The notes beneath the pieces were generated by a model. The model was not told the DNA's origin and ran no database searches. It worked only from the letters and a program-made list of their open reading frames with translations. From Pleurostoma richardsiae (Eukaryota > Ascomycota > Sordariomycetes > Calosphaeriales > Pleurostomataceae), in assembly GCA_030052745.1 (NCBI GenBank), contig JANBVO010000035.1, forward strand, positions 124,001 through 188,000: 64,000 nucleotides of DNA. Direction: 5' to 3'. Positions 1-9,862 of this stretch are shown in pieces. Each line of letters starts with the position of its first letter. The stretch's first letter is position 1. The translations under genes were made by a program, and so were the position numbers.

Positions 1-550
1 CGTGCACATATGCAGATGAATCCTGGCCGCGTAGACATGCAGCTGCGGTCCCTCTGCCACACAAAGAGGCATAACGTCATGATCGCGTACCGAATTAGAG
101 CTCCGAGTACGCCCTCGCCGGCTTTCAATCGCCGGCGTTCGGCCACGGCAATGTGCAGAGCTCTTTAACCTTGGCTATTTAAGCGGAGGATCTCTCATAG
201 AGGTCTCAATTGCTGTTATCTGATGCGTTACATTGCGTTGAAGCCGGAGACGCCTCGGTGGATTGATGGTCTGGCCCGTCCGTCATGTCCTGGGCTGCCG
301 ACTTCGGATGGTGGGGTTGGGAGGGACCTGCTTCCCGAGCTTAAAGGGCAGAAGGGTTTGCCCCGCATTCGCAGCACAACCGACCGACCAGAGAGCTTCG
401 ATTCATTCACGCCGGCGCAGATATCCCCAGATCTCTCTGCAAAACCCTTTTTTGTTTCTCTCAGAATTCTGCCCTCCGTTCTTCCTCTTTCCTCCTCATT
501 GTTCTTTTTCTTCACGACCCTCCTTCAGCACCTGAAGAGACACGCAAGAT
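1..550 (+). promoter_or_regulatory. Upstream region of the isopropylmalate dehydrogenase gene
   Basis: No gene is supported here. Two copies of the palindrome GCCGGC lie at 117-122 and 131-136, 8 bases apart. Fungal zinc-cluster regulators such as Leu3 bind CGG-based inverted repeats, so these are possible sites, although the spacing does not match the classic Leu3 site. A TATA-like TATTTAA lies at 176-182, about 370 bases before the ATG at 551. The last 130 bases are pyrimidine-rich, as is common in fungal 5' leaders. The short reading frames across this stretch resemble nothing I know. Confidence 0.35.
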
Positions 551-2087
551 ATGGCGTCGCACAAGATCGTCGTCATCGCGGGCGACCACTGCGGTCCCGA
601 GGTGAGCTCTTCTGCGGCCCCGGTGCCGGTCCCGGAGAGAAGGAAGCTCGAGTTTCGCTGACACCGACGTTCTCGCGCAGGTTGTGGCCGAGGCGATCAA
701 AGTACGACTCCCTATTGCGAACGATACGAAACTACTATGCGATGCAGCCACGGGGCAGCGGGCGTGTTTTCTGCTCTGCCCGCTTGTGCTCGTGTGCAGC
801 TCCCCGTCAAACAGGCCCGGTGCTGACCCATTGACTGCAGGTCCTCAAAGCAATAGAAACCTTGAGCCCTTCGGCCGGCAAATTCAACCTCGAGGAACAC
901 CTCTTCGGTGGTGTATGTGTCCCCTTCCCCTGTTTCCTCTCCTAATTGACCTCCGACGTCGCCTCGACACCCCAGTCCCACGCGAGCCACAGCTGACTGA
1001 CCGCGTCCAAACCAGGCCTCGATCACCGCGCACGGAAAGCCCCTGACCGAGTGGTGCCTCGCCGCCGCCAAGGCCGCCGACGCCGTCCTCCTCGACGCCA
1101 TCGGCGGGCCCGAGTAGGGCCCCTCCACGCCGGTGCGCCCGGAGCAGGGTCTGCTCGCGCTGCGCAAGGAGCTCGGCACCTTCGGCAACCTGCGACCGTG
1201 CAGCTTCGCGTCCGAGTCCCTGGTCGACAGCTCCCCGCTCAAGGCCGAGGTCTGCCGCGGCACCGACTTCACTGTGGTGCGCGAGCTGACGGGCGGCATC
1301 TACTTCGGCGACCGCAAACGACGGCAGCGGGTTCGCCATGGACACGGAGCCGTACTCGCGCGCCGAGGTGGAGCGCATCGCGCGGCTCGCCGGGTTCCTG
1401 GCGCTCAAGCGCGACCCGCCGGCCAAGGTGTGGAGCCTGGACAAGGCCAACGTGCTGGCGACGAGCCGGCTGTGGCGCAGGGTGGTCAGCGAGGTGTTCG
1501 CCAAGGAGTTCCCGCAGCTGGAGCTGTCGCACCAGCTCATCGACTCGGCGGCCATGATCATGGTCAAGAACCCGCGCGCGCTCAACGGCATCGTCGTCAC
1601 GAGCAACCTGTTCGGCGACATCATCAGCGACGAGGCGAGTGTCATCCCCGGCAGCATCGGGCTGCTGCCCAGCGCCAGCCTGGGGGGTATCCCTGACGGG
1701 AAGGGCAAGTGCAATGGCATCTACGAGCCCATCCACGGTGAGTCTTCTCCCTCCCCCCACCTTCTCTCCCTCTCTCTTTCCCCTCTCGCCTTCTTTCTCT
1801 CCTGATCTTAGGTGTTGTGGGAACTCCCTACTAACGCTGACGGAAACATAGGCTCCGCGCCTGACATCTCCGGCAAGGGCATCGTCAACCCCGTCGGCAC
1901 CATCCTCTCCGTGGCCATGATGCTGCGCTACTCGCTGAACCTGCCCAAGGAGGCCGCCGCCGTCGAGGCCGCGGTCAAGAACGCCATCGACAGCGGCGCG
2001 CGGACGGGCGACCTCGGCGGCAAGGCGAGCACGGCACAGATGGGCGACGCGGTGGTCAAGGAGCTGGAGAAGATCCTGAAGGCGTAG
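551..2087 (+). pseudogene. leu-1: 3-isopropylmalate dehydrogenase gene with an in-frame stop and a frameshift
   Basis: The family oxidises 3-isopropylmalate to 2-ketoisocaproate with NAD in leucine biosynthesis. Exons fit 551-601, 681-701, 841-912, 1016-1737 and 1852-2087, with good GT/AG borders. The start reads MASHKIVVIAGDHCGPE. Conserved blocks include [54 protein letters not shown] and [12 protein letters not shown], closely resembling Neurospora leu-1. Two lesions are visible. The Trp codon of the GGPKWG block is TAG (1115-1117). About 5 bases are missing near 1314-1320, so the frame shifts between YFGDR and [11 protein letters not shown]. With 5 bases added the coding length would be 1107, a normal size. 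No GT-AG intron can sensibly remove the stop. The rest is well conserved, so inactivation looks recent, unless these are sequence errors. A functional second copy elsewhere is possible. Confidence 0.85.
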
Positions 2088-2641
2088 GTCGCAGGGGTGC
2101 GGGGACGGTGGGAGCAAAATGTAGATAGAGAGAGGGTTGGTGGAGGATTGATGTCCATGAGTTGAGACTATGAGATATGGGGCGGGTCGCACATACGTAT
2201 CTGGATGAGCTTCTCCGGTGAAGACGAAAAAGTTTCGGGTCATTCCTGAAAATTAGAAGGCAGGATTTCTCGTCGTGAGTGATAGCTAGAGAAAAGTCAC
2301 TCTCCCTTTTCAACTGCGAGGGAATACGTGGCTGCTGCGGCTTGGGGAAGGAGTGAGATGGCACGATATAGCAGGGCATGTCCGTTCATAACCAGGAATG
2401 CTCATGGATTGTCCCTATAGTGAAATCCTTGGTCTCCAGCATGTGCTCGCTTCAAGTTTGCCGCACAACGCAACAGTTCGGGGTGCAGTGGCCATCAAGA
2501 CAGTAATATAGGCGATATAGCAAGCACTTCCTGCCGCAGCCAGTTCCCCTAAAAGCCAAATATGTCAGCATAGCAGTGCGGTACGAATATCAGGTCCAGC
2601 CCCCCTCTCAAACGCCAACATCTGACTTCTAAATCCAACCT
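2088..2641. other. Convergent intergenic region
   Basis: This is the space between the 3' end of the isopropylmalate dehydrogenase gene and the 3' end of the minus-strand phosphotransferase-like gene. It should hold both 3' UTRs and polyadenylation sites. I see no gene, RNA gene or notable repeat in it. Confidence 0.6.
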
Positions 2642-3859
2642 CTACAGGTCACGGTCCTGGCCTTCCTGCGCGGATGAGCAACGTTCAAAACAGGGAAGCG
2701 CCTTTTTCGCAGGGGAGGACTGCGTAGGAGTAAGACGAGCCGTTGCGAAGAACAGGTCCAGTCGCCGGATCTCCTCCTCGTCCCTGCCCTCCTCGACCAC
2801 GCGGTCGAGCTTACCGTCATCGAAAGCAATGCCGTGCCAGAGGAACATCCCGAGAACGTGTGCCATATCGACTGACTTGCGCAGCTCCGTCCCACGATCG
2901 AGCTCCGGAACCTCTGAGATCAGCTCGTCCCAGAATATCTCGCGGAGCGCCTCGGCATCGCTGTAATACGCGAAACTGCCGTCCTGTGTGGTCCGGCCTA
3001 GCAGCTCCTCCAGCCCGTACAGCCCGACGCCGAAGGGCAAGTCCTCTGCCTCCACCCAGTCGAGGATTCCCGTCAGCCGAATGCCCGGACCGGGGTCGGC
3101 GTCTTCGACCATGATATTGGAGGCGACGATATCGCCGTGCGTCAGCGCCAAGGGAAGCGCCTCGATCTCTTCGAGGTCAGCGAGGATGGCCTCCACGGTG
3201 GTGCGAAAGCGCCACGGGAGGCCGTCTCGCATGATGGACAAGCGCCACTTGATCGAGCTGCCTACGCGGCCTCTGAGACTCGGCTTGACCAGCTCCTCGA
3301 CTGTGCGAGTGGTGTGCCACCCCGCAGCGATGAACTTGGCAAAGTCCCTAAGTAGAGTATTGTGGCACACAGACTGTTCTCCTTGGTGGTGATGCAGCAC
3401 TTGAGATGCCCGAAACTCCGCAAGCGACACTCCAGGAGCACGGGCCATGGCATAGGCGTACAGAGATGGCAAACAACTCGGATTTTGTGTGCAGGCGTCA
3501 TCGCCTGGTGTTTCGTCCGCCTCCCTCGCATCAGCGCCTGTCCGGCTCTCGTGTACGACTACCACGCCGAGGTACTCGGTTTCCGGGACGAGGTGGTCGT
3601 AGAATGTGCGAGCAAGGCGCACAATGGTCAAGTTTAGTCGGTGTGACGGCGGGCGAAACTGCACAATCTCGCCGTCACCCACAGAGAAGGTGTAGGAACA
3701 GTACCCCTGAGACTTTGCCTCTGTTATATGCGCTGCAGGGTACCGGCTCCGGACGAAGTCCCAACAGAGGCTTCGCACCTCTGCAGGAAAGCCAGACCGG
3801 GCAAAGAATGCGTCGACGCCATCGCCAGTAGGCCCAGGATGGTCGGGCATGACGATCAT
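2642..3859 (-). CDS. Aminoglycoside phosphotransferase (APH)-family, kinase-like protein
   Basis: Intronless frame of about 405 residues from the ATG at 3859; a second ATG at 3850 is also possible. The upstream TTG is not used as a start in fungi. The C-terminal half carries the APH/choline-kinase catalytic loop, LTHGDIVASNIMVE, with the HGD aspartate and downstream Asn. It is followed by GILDWVEAEDLPFG, which fits the metal-binding Asp. The N-terminal half contains the likely nucleotide-binding region, but the small-lobe lysine cannot be assigned by eye. Fungal genomes carry many such APH-fold proteins of unknown substrate, and resistance to aminoglycosides should not be assumed. It converges on the isopropylmalate dehydrogenase gene and looks intact. 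Confidence 0.85.
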   Translation of the reverse strand: MIVMPDHPGPTGDGVDAFFARSGFPAEVRSLCWDFVRSRYPAAHITEAKSQGYCSYTFSVGDGEIVQFRPPSHRLNLTIVRLARTFYDHLVPETEYLGVVVVHESRTGADAREADETPGDDACTQNPSCLPSLYAYAMARAPGVSLAEFRASQVLHHHQGEQSVCHNTLLRDFAKFIAAGWHTTRTVEELVKPSLRGRVGSSIKWRLSIMRDGLPWRFRTTVEAILADLEEIEALPLALTHGDIVASNIMVEDADPGPGIRLTGILDWVEAEDLPFGVGLYGLEELLGRTTQDGSFAYYSDAEALREIFWDELISEVPELDRGTELRKSVDMAHVLGMFLWHGIAFDDGKLDRVVEEGRDEEEIRRLDLFFATARLTPTQSSPAKKALPCFERCSSAQEGQDRDL

Positions 3860-5960
3860 GGGATCTGTCAAGCTGTGAGAATGGCCTGCTTGACTCCGCC
3901 TGCCAGCTATAGCCTCCAGCTAACGGGCTATCTCGCTATGAAGGCGAGAGATAGTGCGCGCCGTGGGGTGACTTCTGCTGGCAGGGGACCCTTGGATTTG
4001 TTTTCACAGCTTGCTTGGGCAGCAGCAGGATAGACATCGTCCACCGCGTCACAGATAAGAGCGAGGAGCCTGATAGACTTTGGGATGGGAGCCTTGTGGG
4101 GAGCCCAGCCCCGGAGTGGCCCATCTTTGACAGCACGCGCCGGCGGCGGGTAGACCCCGCACTATCTTCGGACAGACATTGGGGCTGATCTAAGACAGGA
4201 CCGGATCGGCTTTGCACGTGTGCAGTACATGTACGCTGTTGATCGACGGTGTACGACATCTGCAGGCGCAGAGTCGAGAAGACAATAGGAAACCGAAGGC
4301 TGGGGCTGGTGTGAATACCCGTTGTCCAGCTCGCACTTGCTGCGGACCTTGGCCTTGCATGTGCTCGTGAATATGCGGCCCTTATTAGCTAGGAGCCCTA
4401 CTGAAGAAGGCTATAGCTTCCCTCCTGTCTGATCTGAGGTCAGCCATCTGTTCATCCATCTATCTCAGCTTGTCGCAGCGCCACAGCCGCTTTGAGCAGA
4501 GATTTGCCGAATTTGCATCGAGTGACGATTGTCGGAATCCTTCCCGTTGAAGTTTGTTCACTGCAGAGTGCCGGGGTGGCCGAGGCGTCGGTTCAACGAC
4601 TCTGGGTAGCTGGCGAGTTGCCTCGGAGGAGATCGTGCCGTGCAGACTGACATCATCCTGCCTCACAGCTCCTGGGTGTAACTGATATCTTGTGTGTGTT
4701 CCCTGGTGTCGACTGGGACGGCGAGATCGGATGAACGAAGTGTGACATGGGATGAGACCTGCGAAACGAGACACGAGCGAAGACGTCTCGGCCTAAGCCG
4801 CCAGACGTAGGCCCCCAGGAGCACGTAGCATTCGTTGCTCGCTTCCTAGTAACTCGATGGCATCGGTCTCAGCGCACATCCAGAACAAGGCATATATTCT
4901 CCACAGGCAGCTGGCAGCATAATACGGAGTAATCATGAAGGAATCTCGGATCCTTCTGTTTGCGAAGTATTTGTGTCTTTCGGGGCGCTCGTCATAGCAC
5001 TTGGTCTCCATTGGTCAAAAGACCTTGAATGGCAGCCCGCAATTGCAGGTACCATTTGCTGTGGCTGATGTGCGCATGATCATCCTCACTTCCACCTCCG
5101 CACCTCCACACCTCCACGTCCCCAGTCCGACCATTAGGACGACACGCTTCGAGACTCTATTAGCAAATTGGCAATAGACATGGGATGTTCCGATCACAGC
5201 TGCGCGCACCGGACTCTCAGCTCGGCAATGGAGGCGTTCGTTCATAACCCGTGCGACGCCAACTGCGCAGCAACTACGTAGTCCAAGACTCGGGGTCTCA
5301 GCCTCTGGCTTCCAGCTCTTCTTCCCGTGTCCGCATGTCATACACCGCCTCGGCTTCAAGCGGCCGTAGTGGACCAAAGCACCATGCCTCGAGTACTTCG
5401 AGACGGTCTCATGCCCATCCTGTCTTTTCTAGCCGGCGCCATCACTGCGGGGAAGAGGTCCAGTGCCTCCAGCTCGTCAACGACATCGGTGAGCCAAGGC
5501 CTAGGGCCTCGAAGCTGATTGATGAAGATGGTCGGCATTGAGACAGGGCTGGGTGGTTTGAAGCTGACGGAATCCTTGCCTCCTGTATTTCCTTTCTCAC
5601 CCACCTCCTTCCCTTGATCTTTCTCCCCCCGTATGTCACCAGGGCGAGCCGAGCCTCGTTCCTCGCTCTTTCCGGCGACGATGGCGCCCAGAGGGCTTGG
5701 TCGCCGATCTTGGCGCCTCAAGACAGTGTCTCTTCACTGGTGTTTCTCCTTTTGTTGGAGTCCTAAGAAGCTTGATTGTCTATTTAATGTCCCCTCGCCT
5801 CTCGATTGTCCAGGACTATCAGTCCCTAGCCTTCATTTCCGGTCTTGTTTAGACCCCTTTCGGACTTTGGCGTCCCCCTATATCTTAACCTATTTCTATA
5901 CACCCTCACACCACCTACGACTCGATTAGTCATCGAGACCTTTTCTTTCTGCCTCCAACC
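3860..5960. other. Intergenic region, no gene supported
   Basis: About 2.1 kb between two divergently oriented genes. The short reading frames here show no domain, hydrophobic pattern or plausible exon chain. From about 5730 to 5960 the sequence becomes pyrimidine-rich and leads into the ATG at 5961, as expected for a 5' leader. A stretch at 4570-4610 resembles the 5' half of a tRNA-Leu but has no T arm. Confidence 0.5.
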
Positions 5961-8115
5961 ATGGCCACGCCGGCTATTTCGCACCAGAAGAAGCGACTGC
6001 TAGTGTGTTGCGATGGGACATGGATGAACTCGTGAGTGTCATGCTAAGAAAAGCGCCGAAGGGCTCTTCTAAGACCAATCTGCCAGTGACAAGGGTTATG
6101 AGAAGGCTAGTTTCTTCAACCCTATCATCAAGGCTCAGGTCCCATCGAACGTCACTCGGATCTCAAGATCTTTCAAACGTCAATGCACCGATGGAACAGT
6201 CCAGATTATCGAGTACCAGTCTGGAGTCGGGACTGGCAGCTCTCTGTCAGACATATTGACGGGAGGCGCGTTCGGATTCGGGATTGCCGAAGTAAAGACG
6301 CCCCTACCTCCCTGGTCTACTCAAGCCTAATGGGGACATAGAATATCAGAGAAGCATACGCTTTCATTTGCGCAAACTATGTCGACGGCGATGAGATCGT
6401 TCTGATCGGGTTCTCCCGGTAAGCCTCCCTAGCAGAAACGTTGACTTCAACTAGACCTGAATCTGATGCAGTGCAGAGGAGCATTCACAGCACGAAGCGT
6501 AGCTGGCATGATTAGCGACCTTGGTCTGCTTACCCGCGATGGCATGGAGCATTTCTATCCCATCTTTAAAGACATGGAGAATCGGAGGACTGCTGGGTAT
6601 AAAGACCCGTTCCCCAACGATCCGTTCCCTAACAAGCCGAGAGGAGAGAATGCAGAGGCAACGTATAGGCAAATGCTGCTCGATGTACGTCCAGAGTATC
6701 AGATAACAACGTGTTGCCCTTTCTGACAAAGACTAGAGAGGCTTCACTCGCGTCCGCGAGGACGGTGGTAACGGCAAGCTTATCACCATCAAGGCTGTTG
6801 GTACGTCACACCATTCCCCCTTTTCAGTCTTTACTTACGGAGAATAGCTGTCTGGGACACTGTCGGCAGTCTCGGCATACCTAGGGTGTCTTGGCTCGAG
6901 AAGCTCGGCATTCAGCGTTCCACCAAAGAATAGGTGTCCTAGTCCTCTCCTCTCCTCCCCCCTGCTAACATATTCATACGTTCATGTTCTACGATACTGC
7001 ATTGTCAGACCGCATCGAACACGCCTTCCAAGCACTCGCACTAGATGAGCACCGGCCACCTTTCAGCCCAGCCGTGTGGGAGCGCCTCCCTGCGAACAAG
7101 GACACGACCGATCTCCGTCAGGTGTGGTTTCCAGGCAATCATGGCAATGTGGGTGGTGGCTGGGCTGACCAAGGCATTGCTGACATTTCGCTGGCTTGTA
7201 AGTCTCGGTCTTCGTCGTCTTATTGTCCGTTAAGGCTAACATGCACTTTTCTTAGGGTTGATGGACCAATTGGCCTCAGTTGGAGTTGAGTTCGACAGTG
7301 GATCCATCGACCGAATATTTGCAGCTACGACGCTGTACTATCGCAGCACGGCTTCTCAGGGCACGCAGCCGGGAGATACTCTTCCTACACCTATCAGCGA
7401 GCCTGACGTGCAACTTTCCAAGCCCATTCCTCCCCCATCGCCTTCTCTCGCAGCTCCCAACTGGCTCAGCCGCCTGTTCCGCACGGTTCGACTCCTTAAT
7501 TGGGCAATGAACCCGATCTATGAGAACGATCACCCCATCCGACCCTGGGCCCTCGGCGCCATCCTCCGAGCAAGCAGTTTTATTTATATCCTGGCCGGCG
7601 AGATCACCCGCACGCCCGGCCTGTACAAGAAGGTCAACCCCTCCGACGGCCAGCCGACGGCCGCTTTCCTCGAGGACACCAACGAGCGCATCCACCCCTC
7701 CGTGCGTGTCCGCCTCGCGGTCAAGGGCCTAGGCCTCGACGACGAGAGCGTCTGGGACTGCCCCGCGCTGCTGAAGAACGGCTGGAGGCTGCGTAGGACG
7801 GACCAGCAGTTTGTGGATCCCATCCCGGCCGGCGTCGAGGGCTGGGACCAACAGCGGCCCGAGCAGCAGCCCGAGTCTTCTGACGACAGTGGCCTGTCCT
7901 CGGTGGAGGGGCCACAGAACGGTGCGGCGAGCCCGGGCGGGAGGTGGGTGTGGGAGTATGTCGGTCGAGAGGGCGGTGCCCCGCCGCAGCGCTTGCTCGT
8001 TGAGGAGACCCTGGGTCCGTACGAGAGGTATCTGCTGAAGCTGGCGGCGGGCTATCCGAACGTGTACGAGTTTGCGCAGGAGAGGAGTCTCGAGCTGGTC
8101 CGAAGTGCAGGGTAG
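5961..8115 (+). CDS. DUF2235 alpha/beta-hydrolase (Tle1-like) gene, reading frame interrupted near 6931
   Basis: Exons fit 5961-6031, 6087-6291, 6342-6418, 6477-6684, 6737-6800, 6848 to about 6930, about 6984-7197 and 7256-8115. The protein begins MATPAISHQKKRLLVCCDGTW, the classic DUF2235 start. IGFSRGAFTARS provides the Ser nucleophile elbow, AVWDTVGSLG the likely Asp and PGNHGNVGGG the likely His. The family is related to bacterial Tle1 phospholipase effectors; the fungal function is unknown. Oddity: exon 6 reads STKE followed by TAG (6931-6933), where relatives have Tyr. The next intron has a donor (GT at 6934), a pyrimidine tract and CTAAC (6965-6969), but no AG before the conserved FYDTALSD block at 6984. 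A splice from 6917 to 7008 would restore the frame by dropping that block, but with a poor donor (GTTCCA). The gene is either disrupted, unusually spliced or mis-sequenced. The C-terminal 190 codons are much richer in GC at third positions. Confidence 0.75.
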
Positions 8116-9862
8116 TTTTCAGCTCCAGGGAAGGATGGACTGGAAAGACCTGGAACCCGGTGGGAGTCTCGAGAGATGTCGTCCCTTGACTGTGTATCCT
8201 GTTCACCTACGTAGCTCCTAATGTCTCATACCCTCTCATCCCTCGAGAAACGACAGGCTAGTCGCGGTTCCTGAAGTGTCGCAACTAGGTGGGTGCATCG
8301 TCATGGCCTTTGACGGGAGGCCTCGATGGCTAACACGAGACACAACTACGTCCTCCCTAACTTCCATATGGACCCAGGACGAAGCATCTTCTTGGTCAAG
8401 ACTTCGAGCCACTTCCGCACCCTTCCGCAGCGCACGGACTGAGAGCGAAGGCCGCTGATGCAGGCCATCACAAACGCGGCGGAAACGACCCGTCGAGGCC
8501 CCTAGCAAGGCGCAGGAAGATCGGCCAGGGGAGACCCAAGCAGACGCGACTCGCCCCTGGAGCCAGTTGGCAATGCAAGTGACGGCCCTTGCAAGGTCTC
8601 GATGAGACCGTGGCTGTATTTGAATATCCCTTCACCCGGCGGTCACATTCACCGAACCTTCTCGGCCCATCAGGGTCTCTCAAGGCACTGATACCCCTGC
8701 CGGGTCAGCCTAGGCTTGACACGGCCGCGACGCGGTCGTGAAGTCACCCGCAGCAGGAAGGGGCAGCGCGTAGGCACATTGCCTGTATTGAGTGATGCAC
8801 TGATGCACGTCACGCACGTCGAGTCTCGGCACCGTACACGGAGGAGTTAAGCCCGAGTCCCAAGGCGCACTTCAGCGCAAGGATTGTCGCCATTGCCTGC
8901 ACCCTGGGGCTCGATGCTGCTCTCAGATCCCGTCGTGCCGGGTTCCAGTTCCCCAGTGGTTGCAATGCTCCTCAAAGCTCACCGAAATGGCGTGATGCAG
9001 TGGGATACCGATGTAAGTATGCAAGCAAAGACAAAAGCCGGGGGATGTCCAGCACCGACACGTCTCCACCCACACCAGCGAGGCGGACAATGCCACCTTC
9101 TCATACCAAATTCGTCGCGCCAACAATGCACTCCTGCATCTGCGCAGTCGCAAAAGCCCCAGCTGGAACCCCTTAGAACCGCGCAGAGAGTATCGCGGCA
9201 TTCCCGGCGTCGCCCGCCGATGTCACCTTCCCGATCCGGCGCTGTTGACAGGGCCGGACCGTCCCGCTGGTACGCGGACTGATTGGCCGGCGTCCGACAG
9301 TGCCACACAAGATAGTGCCGAGAATGCCGCAGCCAAGAGGAGGGGGGATGGTAAAACATGCAGAGTCGGCGGCTATCTCTCTTTCCAGCCAGCAAGCGCT
9401 CTGATTGGACCTGGACGGGAAGAGAGGCAGCCGATTGGGAAGACCATGCCGCCTTGAGCGACGCAGGAGGGCTTTGGCACCTCTTCCAGAACCCCCTATG
9501 CGCCCTTACGGGCAGTCAGCCCACCTCTGTCCCGGAGGGTCGCAAGGCAGATTTTCCCCGCTTGGAGATGGTTGAGAGAGCGTAGACGCGCAGGGTGCTG
9601 CGGTTCGTGAGGGGGCTGTTCCAGCCGCAGATAGCTTCGACGTCTCAACGCGGGCTGCGGATGTTAGGCATTGCGGCCGTGGCTGCCTCCGGAGAGCTTC
9701 CGCATGCGCAGGGGAAGAAAAGCCAACATAAATAAGTCCACAATATGCCGTTGTGACACGAGGGTTTCTTCTCAATACCGTCATCGAGCTTGTCGCCAAT
9801 ACTTCTTCCATCCAATTTCATCGCTTCTCGTCAGCAAGTCCTCTATCTAAAGTTAAATCATC
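8116..9862. other. Intergenic region, no gene supported
   Basis: About 1.7 kb between two genes of the same orientation. Scattered short frames have no domain or signal-peptide pattern. A TATA-like ATAAATAA lies near 9728, about 130 bases before the ATG at 9863, and could serve the downstream gene. Confidence 0.5.

Noticed and set aside
1050-1117. Intron that would remove the TAG from the isopropylmalate dehydrogenase gene
   Set aside because: A GT-AG pair exists, but the donor GTGGTG is poor, there is no branch site, and it would delete the conserved DAVLL-GGP segment.
4570-4612. tRNA-Leu-like 5' half (GCCGGGGTGGCCGAGG)
   Set aside because: The acceptor and A-box resemblance is good, but no T-arm sequence (GGTTCRANNCC) follows within 100 bases and no cloverleaf can be closed.
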